A stretch of 14,059 bases of DNA from Phanerochaete sordida (GCA_019973155.2 BPQB01000202.1:1-14059); one strand, 5' to 3'; positions 1-9,234 are shown, counted from the first letter of the stretch. The notes: generated from the letters alone by a model not told the origin. Made by a program: numbers and translations.

Positions 1-206
1 GCAGCAGCCGCGCTCGGAGAGCTGTGGTTCGAGCTGAGCGCAGACGAAAGCCAGCACGAAGGGGCACAGCCACGCCTTGCACCGCTAGCGCGTGCGAATT
101 TTTGCCAGTGAGGCAAGCGGCACAGCAGTCGCGCTGCCCACGATGGTGCCCGCGACGGACGCCGCATCGTGCTTGACCGCGCACTTGTCGTCCGCGGCCT
201 CATGGG
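1..206. other. Left half of an interrupted host locus
   Basis: GC-rich DNA in front of the LTR element. Joined to the DNA after 2172 it would reconstitute the pre-insertion site. On the + strand a frame open from 112 continues in the same phase after the element to a stop at 2450-2452, about 124 codons in all. The minus strand also has open stretches. No family was recognised on either strand, so this may be a gene fragment or chance openness in GC-rich sequence. Confidence 0.3.
202..206. repeat. Target-site duplication, left copy (ATGGG)
   Basis: The five bases just before the LTR (ATGGG) recur exactly after the other LTR at 2168-2172. Five-base duplications are usual for LTR retrotransposon integrases. 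Confidence 0.85.
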
Positions 207-403
207 TGTCACGGGCAAGGCCGCCCCGAGAGTGTGTGAACGAGTTCTATAGCATTGGAACGAGACTATAGAGGGCGACCAAGCCCGAGGGGATGTAAGA
301 CTGGTGTTGGTTCGTCAAGACGAACGCGACTACGCTACGAGAATGGTAAGCTACGAGGTTACGTAAGCTAGCGAGTACCTAATCGGGAATGCGAGCCGTT
401 ACA
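207..403 (-). repeat. Long terminal repeat (3' LTR in element orientation)
   Basis: The 197-bp repeat begins TGTCACGGGC and ends CCGTTACA. It is identical to 1971-2167 except at 286 (C here, T at 2050). It also contains a short palindrome, GTTCGTC-AA-GACGAAC, around 310-325. Confidence 0.93.
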
Positions 404-406
404 GTA

Positions 407-420
407 TCTCCCTTTTTTCC
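407..420 (-). other. Polypurine tract of the LTR element
   Basis: Read on the minus strand this is GGAAAAAAGGGAGA, 14 uninterrupted purines, followed by TAC and then the LTR. A purine tract immediately before the 3' LTR primes plus-strand synthesis in LTR retroelements. Its position fixes the element as minus-strand. Confidence 0.8.
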
Positions 421-1950
421 AGCTGATGAGCAAGGGAGGGATGAGCGAGCGAAGCAGCTACTAGGGGTAAGGTCGTGAGGGTCGAGACGGAGCAAGGGAA
501 CGAGTGCAAAGGGCAAAGGATACATGTACGTAGTGCAGGGGACGTCATGATCGAAACTAAGGGGGAGCAAAACGAGGTGACGAGATGATGAGGACAGGGG
601 CAAAACCAAGCGCGCGAGATGGTGACGAGAGCCTGTGAAAAGGCAGGGAGTCCGGAGACAAGGGTGAGCATGGTGCGCTGCAGCGCAGACCATGTCGAGT
701 CGAGTTCGAGGGGTGCGAGAGGTCGCATCACGACCGAAGCCATGACCGACGGAGACAAGGTGCGCGAGGTGTGCGTACGAGCACGCGGCGTGACGAGTGT
801 CGTGAAAGGGTGGCGTAGACCGAAGCCTAGCCCGAGGATTGAGAGTCGAGGGTCGAGGATGCACTGGTAGCGAAGGCGAAGTGGCGAGGGATCCGCAGAG
901 GGCAAAGCGTGACGACGAGGAAGGGGTTCGAGACTGGCAATGAGGCCAGTTATGCGGAGATGAGGGGACGTGGTATGATGTTCGAGGGATGGCGGAGGCG
1001 TCGAGGACGGGAAATGTCGATGGGGATGTGCCGAGGACGCTTGAAAAGCGTCGAAAAAAGGTCTTGAAGAACGGCGTAAAAAGCCGCAAAAATCGCGGAA
1101 ATGCGAACGAGGTTCGAGCAAGCGTCGAGGACGCTTGCCGGAGACGCTACGCGTCGACGAGAGCGCACCTCCGCACACCTCTTGGGAAGCTGGCTGGTGT
1201 GCGGGGTGTCTGCTCGCTCGAGAGTGCGTGCGCGTCCGCACCGCTCTTCGCAGGACTGCGAGCGGATGCGGAGCGCTTGCTCCATATACGACAGCCCTTG
1301 CGAGCTACGGGCTGTCGGTCTTCTTCTTCCAAAGGTCGCGTGCGCGACCACCGAGGGGACGCGCGTCCTCGCTCGCTCTTCGACTGACGTCTACGAGCTT
1401 GCGGGACAGCGCTGCTCGTGCGAGCCAGTCCTTCGAGGACTCTGGACCCGGCTCGACTTCTCCAAGTGGGTGCGCACCTGTCCTTTCACCTCCGTTCAGC
1501 CCATCTCCGCACCCTCGAAGGCTCCTCGTCCCCTCGTCCCCTATCCCCCTTTTTTCCGCCGAGGCCTCGCGAGTGGAGTGAAGCGAGACGCAGGCGCCTC
1601 GAAAAACGCGAGTAGGCGAGCTTGAAAACACGAGGGACTGGATGTGGGGCTGAGGATGACAATTAGAGCGAAAGGATAGGGAGGGAGGGTGGGCCATGAT
1701 GCGAGGGGAATCTACTGGCTCGAGGGAGGTGCCGCGGCAGGTGGTGACGGCGGCGCCTAGCCTAGCAACGGGAGGCTGGACAAGTGCGCAGGGCGTGCAG
1801 CCCTGCGAGAGCGAGCGGTGAGCGAGGGAGAAGAGTCTTGAGCGACTCTGTTGAGAGTTTGCAATGCTGGCGGTCAAGGGGAAGCGAGGCCGCCAGCGGG
1901 AGGAAGCCGACGAAGGACGAAAAAGAGCGAAAAAAGCGAAAAGACGTCCA

Positions 1951-1968
1951 GAGTTGGGGACGAACCAA
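1951..1968 (-). other. Candidate primer-binding site
   Basis: On the minus strand, two bases after the 5' LTR, the sequence reads TTGGTTCGTCCCCAACTC. It contains TGG, as expected for pairing with a tRNA CCA end, although I cannot assign the tRNA. Its first ten bases (1968-1959) are also perfectly complementary to a ten-base stretch inside the LTR (2080-2071 on the minus strand), which would suit a self-priming mechanism. Confidence 0.6.
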
Positions 1969-1970
1969 TC

Positions 1971-2167
1971 TGTCACGGGCAAGGCCGCCCCGAGAGTGTG
2001 TGAACGAGTTCTATAGCATTGGAACGAGACTATAGAGGGCGACCAAGCCTGAGGGGATGTAAGACTGGTGTTGGTTCGTCAAGACGAACGCGACTACGCT
2101 ACGAGAATGGTAAGCTACGAGGTTACGTAAGCTAGCGAGTACCTAATCGGGAATGCGAGCCGTTACA
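1971..2167 (-). repeat. Long terminal repeat (5' LTR in element orientation)
   Basis: Second 197-bp copy, 196 of 197 bases identical to 207-403. The single difference is C to T at a CpG. As the 5' LTR of a minus-strand element it should hold the promoter, but I see no clear TATA box. If transcription starts at the primer-like sequence at 2080, U3 would be 87 bp and R plus U5 110 bp. Confidence 0.93.
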
Positions 2168-2172
2168 ATGGG
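2168..2172. repeat. Target-site duplication, right copy (ATGGG)
   Basis: Exact repeat of 202-206, directly after the terminal CA of the LTR. Confidence 0.85.
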
Positions 2173-2660
2173 GTCCATCGCATTGTACGCGGCGCTGGAA
2201 GGCGCGCGCACCGCGAGCTCAATCGCCGCGGCGACCGGCACGAGCCCTATCGTCCGGACCCAGCTCATGTCGGAGCCACGTCGCCAAAAATGCTGCCGCC
2301 ATGTAGGCGGAGTCAGGCATTACACTGCGACGCTCCGGCGAGCTCTACGCAAGCGACGCCGCAGGCCGTGTGCGGCGGCGGCTAGAGCGAGCGGATTGGG
2401 CTGGGCAACGTCCGTCAGTGGGCCGGGCGTGTACGTCCTTCACTCTGCATAACCCCGGTCCTGCGCGCCGTGCGCCGACGATTCCACCTCTTCGTCCCCT
2501 GCGGTCCGCACATGGGCTCGACCTTGACTCCAACTCGGAGTCAGAGACTGATACCGCCGTCGAGGGCATTGCTTTCCCTACTGCCGGCCTCCAGCACGAC
2601 GAACGGGCGAGCAGCTGGCCCAGCGCCCCGTACATGCGCTTGCGCACGCCGCGCTGATAC

Positions 2661-2667
2661 TATAAAT
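2661..2667 (+). promoter_or_regulatory. TATA-like box without an assigned gene
   Basis: TATAAAT after a GC-rich block. The first downstream ATG (2761) opens only a 10-codon frame. It may belong to a decayed or non-coding transcript, or be chance. Confidence 0.2.
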
Positions 2668-2958
2668 GGGCCGCACCCCTTCCGTGCCACGCAAATAGTC
2701 ATTTGTGAAGCAAGAAAAACAGAGCCAGGATTGTAGACGGAACACACCTCTGCTGGAAAGCATGGCGGGGCATTGGGCCATGGCGAGGAGGTGAAGGGAG
2801 AGAGAAGAGGGAAAGCTCGAGGGATCGGCTGCCCTGGACGTATTTGTCCTGACCCAGGAAAACTGCAGCTGGGTTGCCACGTTGGCGGCCGTGAGCGTGA
2901 CCGTGGTGCATGATTGGACACACGAGACCCGGGTTCGGGACCGGAGTGACCAGAGTAA

Positions 2959-2966
2959 TATATAAG
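2959..2966 (+). promoter_or_regulatory. TATA-like box, possible distant promoter of the first F-box-like gene
   Basis: TATATAAG lies about 370 bp before the ATG at 3338. If used, the 5' leader would be about 340 nt and would contain small upstream ATGs (for example at 3011). The link is inference from position only. Confidence 0.3.
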
Positions 2967-3066
2967 CTGGCTGAGGGTCAGACGGGCATCCCAGGTCAAT
3001 AGACCTCGCGATGGACAGTTGAATGGAATTGTTACCTACGGTCGATGTGCATAATAATAGAGTAAT

Positions 3067-3186
3067 CTGAATATCCGCCCATTGCTCGATAGATTTAGCA
3101 GTGTAATAACTGGAGATCTATGCATTTGTACCATTGGATTCGGGAGCTTTACTCACAGCATTTCGCTTTTTGCAGTGCGACCTGCA
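3067..3186 (+). repeat. Upstream repeat shared by the F-box-like pair, copy 1
   Basis: This stretch aligns by eye with 5007-5126. Shared blocks include an AATATC-GCC start, ATAGATTT-GCAGTGT and a later TTGCAG-GCGA. Both copies lie about 270-350 bp upstream of an ATG, so the tandem duplication included non-coding 5' DNA. Divergence is clear, so the duplication is not recent. Confidence 0.6.
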
Positions 3187-3337
3187 CAGAGTATGGGCCG
3201 GAAAGCACGGAAATTTGAATTTCTCCCAGGCCAACAGACGCGTGTGGCACTGCTAGCGCTCCCAGCTCCTTGCACCGCGACCACCACCTCTCTCCAGACT
3301 TGAGCAGAGTGTGCGTCCTAGAATTTGATATTCACTG

Positions 3338-4805
3338 ATGTCTGTGTCGTTAGGAGCCTGTCTGCCCGAGGAGATCATCACCGCCGTCCTCGTACGCCTA
3401 GACGACGGCACCTGGTGGGGCGTTCCGACGCCAAAGCGAGGTCTCGCATCGTGCAGCCTGGTTTGTCGGCACTGGGCGAAGACGATCCGCCCCATGCTGT
3501 TTGAGCGCATCACATTCCGCAGCGCAGACGACGTAGAGCAGCTGCTCGCGTTTCTTGATGCGCCTGCCTTCCTCGGCGACACGCTCAAACGCCACATCCT
3601 TTCGTTACACATAATCGAAGACTGTGCGTCGCACAACTCCATCCCGTGGTCTCAGCAGGTCCCCCTGTACCTGCCGCGTTTCTCGCCCAACGTCAGCGTC
3701 AGCTGTACGTTCGAGGGGCTCATTCCGGGAAGTAACGACTCCGCTCCCTTGTTTCGACGCTCTTCTCTGCCACGACGGTTGCCGATGAAAACATGCAAGT
3801 TTCGTCACGTCACCCTATCTGGCCTACGTCTTCCTTCCGTGCGAGGTCTTGCTGATCTCGTAAAAGAGATGCTACCCACGGATCTACACCTTTTGGACGT
3901 CGCCTTCGCAGACGAGAACCCGGACCTTCTTCCTCTCGAACAGTCCTGGCCCCTGCGCCTCCCGCCTCTCCTCCGGGAACTCCATATAACGCGATGCTTC
4001 AAGGGCTCCGCGGGGCTTGCGCTTTGGCTCCAACTCTCTAGTCTTTTCTTCGCCGGAAAGGGCTTCGCGCCTCTGGACGTCGATGTCCAGACGTCGGTGT
4101 TTAACGTCCTTCACTTGTGTGTGTTACTGCACGGACGTCAAGACAGCACGTCTGACTTGCAGGTTATTACCCTGCCACTACTTCAAGATAGTGGTGAGTT
4201 CAATAGCGTGTCCCTGCATGTTACCCGACAATGATATCTGGACAGGTCAACATACCAAGGGGTGGGAAGATCGCTACACCTTGACCGATATCGCCACCAT
4301 CTACACTCGCACAGAGGAAGGTATCCAGCCTTGCATCAATTCTGCATTGATTATATGCCCTCAGCTCGACGATGCCGCGATGTCTGTCCTCGACCGGCTA
4401 GCCACTTTATTCACGGACACCGCCCACAGCGGGCGCTATCCCACCTCGATCGACCTCTGGACAGAGGGCCTTGCGTCTTGCAAGCTCCTTCTCACCGCCA
4501 TTCTGGATGCACGCGTATTCGCGGCACCCTCAGCATTTGTGCTTCGCCGCTTCCGAGTCAGCCGTCCCGGCACTCCGGGCTACACTGTTGCCAAGATCCT
4601 CTCGGCCCCGCGGAGCATTGGAGAGGACGAACTGTGTGTTGCGCTCACCACAGCGCCGCGTGTGGACTGGGTGCTGCGCCAGGATTGTAGTGCGGACGTC
4701 GAGTATTTCGACACGCGGGACGAGTACCTGCGAGAGCTGCAGGACGCTGCTCGGGAGGCCGGGATGATGGGGGCGACGGATGCAGGGGTTGCGCGAGTCG
4801 GATAG
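3338..4805 (+). CDS. F-box-like protein, tandem copy 1 (two exons, 471 aa)
   Basis: Predicted substrate adaptor of an SCF ubiquitin ligase, inferred from an N-terminal F-box-like segment. Residues 9-15 read LPEEIIT and residues 39-46 CSLVCRHW, followed by a conserved TIRPMLFERITF. The rest (about 60-471) is a leucine-rich body of unknown specificity. Exons are 3338-4193 and 4246-4805. The 52-nt intron has a GTGAGT donor and an ACAG acceptor, and splits a Gly codon in phase 1. Reading through instead stops at 4234 and loses the conserved second half. The second exon ends in a YLRELQDAAREAG segment matched in the next gene (VRELQDALRDAV). It shares most of its length with the gene at 5357-6808, so they are tandem paralogues. 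The start is chosen because both copies begin with M-S-x-S-L-G-x-C-L-P-E-E-I. The F-box assignment is by pattern; the body gives no substrate. Confidence 0.85.
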
Positions 4806-5006
4806 TGATGAAGGTGCGTCGTCTCTTCGTCGTGGTGACGGTGCTCAGCTGAGGTTGTTGAGGTCAGATTAAAGGATGGTCGCGCTCGTGTCTGGCATCC
4901 GCCCGCTGTGCAGAATATTTCCATAGCTGCGAACATCTCTTTCTGGACAGAAATACTGTAGTAGATTCACACTCCCATTACACACATAGACTTCATTCGC
5001 ATATGT

Positions 5007-5126
5007 CTAAATATCTGCCTGTTTTTTGATAGATTTCGCAGTGTGATAGCTCTATCTGCAACGCTCTCATCGAATCCTCGAGCTTGATTCACAGCTTCGC
5101 CTTCCTTGCAGCGCGAGATTAGCGGA
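5007..5126 (+). repeat. Upstream repeat shared by the F-box-like pair, copy 2
   Basis: Counterpart of 3067-3186, with the same order of blocks (AATATC-GCC, ATAGATTT-GCAGTGT, TTGCAG-GCGA) but many substitutions and small gaps. It lies upstream of the paralogous gene in the same orientation. Confidence 0.6.
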
Positions 5127-5207
5127 AACGTGCGCCTCGCCTCGCAGCGCATGTAGACTGCGTCACAAAGCCGACGTTTGTTGCGCAGGCCAGTGCATTT
5201 TATTGTT

Positions 5208-5260
5208 CCGCGCGTACAGCAGTCAAAGCATCCCGGCGCCTAAAGGCGCTTTGCGCGCGG
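5208..5260. other. GC-rich inverted repeat before the second F-box-like gene
   Basis: CCGCGCG at 5208-5214 matches CGCGCGG at 5254-5260, enclosing GCGCC-TAAA-GGCGC at 5236-5249. It could fold as a stem with an inner hairpin about 100 bp before the ATG. There is no counterpart upstream of the first copy, and its function is unknown. Confidence 0.4.
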
Positions 5261-5356
5261 GTACTTCTTTCGTCTTCGAATTCTTTCATCCTAACCACCA
5301 CAAACTTCGCCCCAGCTACACAGCAGATTTCACCCTCTAATCGTGGAGGCGTACTC

Positions 5357-6808
5357 ATGTCTTCTTCGCTAGGAAGTTGTCTCCCTGAGGAGATACTCGA
5401 TGCTGTACTCGTATGCCTGGATGACGAACTCTACAGTGCGCGGGGCCCGTCGAAGCGCGGCCTCGCTGCATGCAGTCTGACCTGCCGATACTGGGCGAAG
5501 ACCATCCGCCCCATACTGTTCGCGCAGATCACGCTCCGGAGCGCGAAGGATGTCGAGCAGCTGCTCGAGTTCCTCGCTGCGCCCACGCTCTTCAACCAGC
5601 CGCCAGAGACTCTCGTCTCTTCGCTACGCGTCATCGAGGACTGCGTGTCGTCCACCTTCATCCCATGGTCCCACCACGTCTTTCTACGGCTACCGCCTTA
5701 CGTTTTGCTGTACTGGACGTTCGAAGGCCCGCAAACCGGGGACAGCGACTGCACTCCCCTCGTCCGTCGGCCTTCTCTTCCACGAGGATTGCCGATGCGC
5801 AGCATGAATCTCCTCCATGTCACCCTGTCCAATCTACGCTTTTCTTCCATGCGAAGCCTCGCTGACCTGATCAAAGGCCTATCACTCGTCAACGTGCATT
5901 TTGTTGGCGTTACCTTTGCAGACGAAAGCCTCGACTTCCTTCCTCTCTTGCGATCACGGTCACGGTGCTTGTCCGACTTTACGGAGCTTCGCGTTATACG
6001 ATGCATTGAAAGCTGCACACAGCTTGAGCTTTGGCTCAACCTCTCTCGTTTTCTCTTCGCCAGACAGGGACATACCCCCCTGAACGGCGATTTTCAAGCG
6101 TCGATGGTGAACTTCTTTCGTCTCTGTGCGTTGCTGCACGGGCCTCACGAGATCATGCATGAGCTGCATATCCATATATCTCGAGGTGCGCTTCCTGTGT
6201 GTCTTACGATGCTAGTCACTGATCCCTAGGCAGTCGGTACCACCAAGTTCCATCACGAATACAGGCTGCTCAATATCGCCTCGTTGGTCTTCACGAAGGA
6301 CGACCGAGAGGATGTTCAGCCTCACGTGTATCATGCGTCGTGTAGCTGCCCTGATCTCGGCGAAGCCGAGCTATATGACGCCCTCGACCAGTTCTACGCC
6401 GCATTCATGACCATAGCAAATGCCGACGTGTACCGGCTATCCATCAACGTCAAGACCAAAGCGACTTATGCGCTGCTGATTGCTGGCATCCTCAAGGTGC
6501 ACGTCTTCGCGGAGCTGCCGGAAGCCGCGCTGCACCGGGTCGACGTCTTTCCTCCCCTTCCACACATGCCTATTTTCTCCGTCTCCGCTATTGTCTCGGC
6601 CGCACACAATGTCTGCGAGGATGCTGAGCTCACTGCAAGTCAGCGTTTGGAACGGATACTGCACAGATTGTGGGGCGAGGACACGGAGCTCGCCGATATG
6701 ATACGGGAAGACACTAAGCGGGGGCTCGTGCGGGAGCTGCAGGATGCTCTTCGCGACGCCGTGTCGATGGAGGCGGCGGACATAACGGGTGCGATAGTCA
6801 AGTTCTGA
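5357..6808 (+). CDS. F-box-like protein, tandem copy 2 (two exons, 467 aa)
   Basis: Paralogue of the gene at 3338-4805 with the same predicted role as an SCF adaptor. The F-box-like segment has LPEEILD at 9-15 and CSLTCRYW at 39-46, collinear without gaps with copy 1 up to about residue 50. Further shared blocks are SAKDVEQLLEFL, IEDCVS-IPWS, TFEG, SLPRGLPM, VTLSNLRF and LCALLHG. Exons are 5357-6185 and 6234-6808. The 48-nt intron has donor GTGCGC and acceptor GGCAG, and splits a Val codon in phase 1. An AG four bases earlier (6229) would put the second exon out of frame, so 6233 is used. Unspliced reading ends at 6229. The intron sits at nearly the same residue (about 277 versus 286) and in the same phase as in copy 1, supporting common descent. 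Confidence 0.85.
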
Positions 6809-7985
6809 CGAAGGTACCTCTTATCTTCTTCTCAGGGACGGATACTTACCTGCCACAGTGTAGGTCGAATGGCGGGATCGTGCTGCATCGAAGCTCCTCC
6901 GTTCGCTGACGCACAACAAAACTCCAATTGTCCTGAATATTTTCTGTAGGACGGCGACGCGGTGACCTTTCTCTATCCTTGTAATTCATTCATTTTTTCC
7001 TGGTAGACGTCTAAATGCTGGTAAATTTGTGACAGTCAGGCGCAACACCTGAAGCTAGTATACGACAGTCTGGTCATGCTGCGTCCTATCGCCTTGTGTC
7101 TCGTGAGACTGCGTCACAGATACCTGCTACATGGGTCTCGCCGCGAAGCCGAGGATGATGACCAGCAGCCGACCAAGACGCACCAGTTATCTGGATTTCC
7201 TGGTGAGCACTTCCCTTTTCTCGGCGCCAGGTGCTCCCGCATGGGCTGATCTCCCTTGCAGTCGCAAAGGGGCACCTATGTCTCATGACATCGAGCATAG
7301 ACAACGTTTGTCCGTGTACAATTGACAGCCTATCTCCGTCTGTGCCAGTGGCGAAGGAGAGCACTGAATCCCGTACAAGGGGACGCACGCATGCGAGAGC
7401 AATTGAAGCGTAATTTTGAGGGCTTCTTGTTTTCATATTTCGCGGTTTCACGCTGACTCCTCAAACTTTCAGGCTCCAGGTCCTATCCCCTCGCCGAAAC
7501 CTAACAATCAAGCCGGAATTAACTCGGCCCTCGATGGCGGGGGCGGTTCTGAACGTCATGATCCCGTCAAAAACGGTGCCCTAACCACGCTAGAGCTCCT
7601 CATACACTTATCTATAGGCAGAGTGCGCCTGACAGATTGTCATGTCCGGATGCTCGCACGCTGCTAAGTGTGGCCAAATGTCGCTCTTGCCTCACGCCAA
7701 GGGTTCATGCCCTTGGGAGCCAGGATGCCCTTGGAGCGCGGCTGCATGCCTGGCCTCAACCGAGTCGTACTGCTGTCGTAAGTGCTCAAAGCAGCCCATT
7801 TCACCCACACAACTGAGCGGTTGCAGGGCCCTGCACATGACAGAACCTACGAGCATGCTTCGCAGCCTCCCCACCTCCCGGCGGCCCGTCCTGGGCGGAG
7901 AAGCGCGTGCCTCGCCTCGCGGCCTCATAAGACGCAGCACGGGGCGAACATGCGGCGCGCAGCCTCCCCACCAGCGGATGCCGCC
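6809..7985. other. Gene-poor stretch before the membrane-protein gene
   Basis: No convincing gene. Several 60-140 codon frames occur on both strands without recognisable domains. A perfect 7-bp hairpin (CCAAGGG, 6-nt loop, CCCTTGG) lies at 7697-7716. The last few hundred bases should contain the promoter and leader of the gene at 7986, but no clear TATA box was found. Confidence 0.5.
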
Positions 7986-9234
7986 ATGGCCACCTTTCCC
8001 GTCGCGGAGGCGCAAATCGTCGCGCTCTTCATGGAGGCGATCGCATACGGTATCTACCTCGTGACGCTCGGGCTCTGCGCACGCGCGCTCTTCTGGGGGC
8101 GCGCCGCGGCGCGCGGCCGCCACCACTGGCCGCTCATCGCCGTCGCGCTCGCGATGTTCGTCTTCGCGACGCTCGACGTCGCGTTCGGCCTGCGCCACGT
8201 CCTTGATGCGTTCATCTTTTACCGCGGGCCCGGCGGCCCCGACGCCGAGTTCGAGAATATCTCGTACTGGGTCAACGTCATGAAGGCGGGCACGAGCTTC
8301 ATGTCTGCCCGTCGGGTTGAGCCTAACTGTTTGTGTCCCCCGTCCGCAGACTGTCGATACGCAGATCATGACCTTGATCGGCGACGGGATGCTCGTGAGC
8401 TGTGTCCCCTTCCTCACCATGCCCGCGACCGACATTCCCTCCAGATCTACCGCTGCTACATTATCTTCTCGCACGCGCGCAAGTGGCTCGTCGTTGCGGT
8501 GCCCGCGCTGCTCTGGGTGGGAAACGCGGGCATCTCGGGCGCGATCATCTACATCACTGCGACGCTGCGCAAGGACGCGCTGCTGAGCGTCGCGGCGCTC
8601 TCGCCCCTGCTCAACGCCTTCCTTGTCATCACACTCGTTACCAACCTCCTTACCACCGGTGTGTTCCATCGTTCCCCATCGCTTCCGCTACTGACGCGCG
8701 GCGCAGGCTTGATTGTCTGGAAGATCTCTGCTGTCGACCGCGAGGCCGCGCGCTGGAAGCTGAGCTCGGTTGCGGGCGACGGCAGCACGCCTCCACATGG
8801 GCGCACGCGCCTCGCGCAGGTCGTGCGCATCATCATCGAGTCCGGCGCGCTCTACACCGCGCTCGTCCTCGTCACCTTCGGCACCGAGCTCGCAGGGAGC
8901 AACGCCGTGTACGGCGTCTCGGACGTTGTGCGTCCCCCTTCCGTGTCTCCGCCACGCTCCGCTGATTGCGCCGCAGATGATCATGACCGTCGGCATCTCG
9001 TTCAATCTCATCATCGTGCGCGTCGACCGGCGCGCCGACGCGACGGAGACCGCGCAGGCGACGCAGAACCGTGCGTCGATCCCGCTGCACTTCCGCGCGG
9101 AGCGCAGCCAGGCGACGCTCGGCATCGAGGTCACCGTCGACCGCGTCGTCGCGCGCGACGTCGAAGCGGGCAGCATGATCAAGGACAGCGTCTCGGTCGT
9201 GTCCATGCCAAAGACGCAGTGGGAGGCGATGTAG
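7986..9234 (+). CDS. Seven-helix membrane protein of a basidiomycete family (five exons, 345 aa)
   Basis: Predicted integral membrane protein with seven hydrophobic segments, at about residues 9-31, 45-68, 101-123, 128-152, 160-192, 220-244 and 259-277, and a hydrophilic tail of about 68 residues. The architecture is receptor-like; ligand and signalling partner are unknown. Recognisable stretches are WVNVMK, LIGDGML-IYRCYIIF, VTNLLTT-LIVWKI, RIIIESG and YGVSDV-(20 residues)-NLIIVRV, known to me from uncharacterised proteins of polypores and related fungi. Exons: 7986-8285, 8350-8394, 8445-8658, 8707-8927, 8977-9234. Introns are 48-64 nt; the first needs a GC donor. The start at 7986 sits in a perfect GCCGCCATGG context; an in-frame ATG at 7950 is less likely. 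The 45-nt second exon encodes 15 residues. Arg/Ala richness follows from high GC content. Confidence 0.85.

Larger units (their letters stand above)
207..2167 (-). mobile_element. Non-autonomous LTR retrotransposon, complete, 1961 bp
   Basis: Two 197-bp direct repeats with TG...CA ends flank a 1567-bp interior, and the whole is bracketed by the 5-bp duplication ATGGG. Orientation is minus: a 14-nt pure purine tract lies next to the LTR at 207-403, and a TGG-starting primer-binding-site candidate lies next to the LTR at 1971-2167. No reverse transcriptase, integrase, protease or CCHC zinc-knuckle motif is visible in any frame. The longest frames on the sense strand (399-1241 and 1305-1982) are Arg/Ser/Pro-rich without recognisable domains. 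The element must therefore be mobilised in trans by an autonomous relative. With 197-bp LTRs and about 2 kb total it is larger than typical TRIMs and smaller than LARDs. The LTRs differ at one base only, so the insertion is recent. Confidence 0.9.
2173..3337. other. Intergenic stretch between LTR element and first F-box gene
   Basis: The first part continues the interrupted host locus up to a stop at 2450-2452. The rest holds only short frames in several phases with no recognisable domain. TATA-like sequences occur at 2661 and 2959, and the part from 3067 on shares sequence with the region upstream of the second F-box-like gene. Confidence 0.5.
4806..5356. other. Spacer between the two F-box-like genes
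   Basis: Non-coding: 3' flank of the first gene and 5' flank of the second. It holds copy 2 of the upstream repeat and a GC-rich hairpin. A 61-codon minus frame (4967-5152) has no recognisable content. Confidence 0.6.

Noticed and set aside
1951..1967. Primer-binding site for initiator methionine tRNA
   Set aside because: The sequence after the TGG does not match the usual initiator-tRNA complement, so no specific tRNA was claimed.
399..1982. Long minus-strand frames inside the LTR element (280 and 225 codons)
   Set aside because: They are Arg/Ser/Pro-rich with no gag, protease, RT or integrase motif. The first ends inside the LTR border and the second starts inside the other LTR, so they look like chance openness in GC-rich DNA.
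2541..2999. 152-codon minus frame between the LTR element and the F-box genes
   Set aside because: It has no recognisable motif, overlaps other equally open frames, and its strand lacks supporting promoter or splice signals.
7707..7734. Short repeated ATGCCCTTGG
   Set aside because: Ten bases twice within 28 bp; too short to support a repeat family.
7692..8669. 325-codon minus-strand frame rich in Arg, Glu and Asp
   Set aside because: It lies antisense to the membrane-protein exons, and its composition is what the complement of GC-rich Ala/Arg/Val codons gives.
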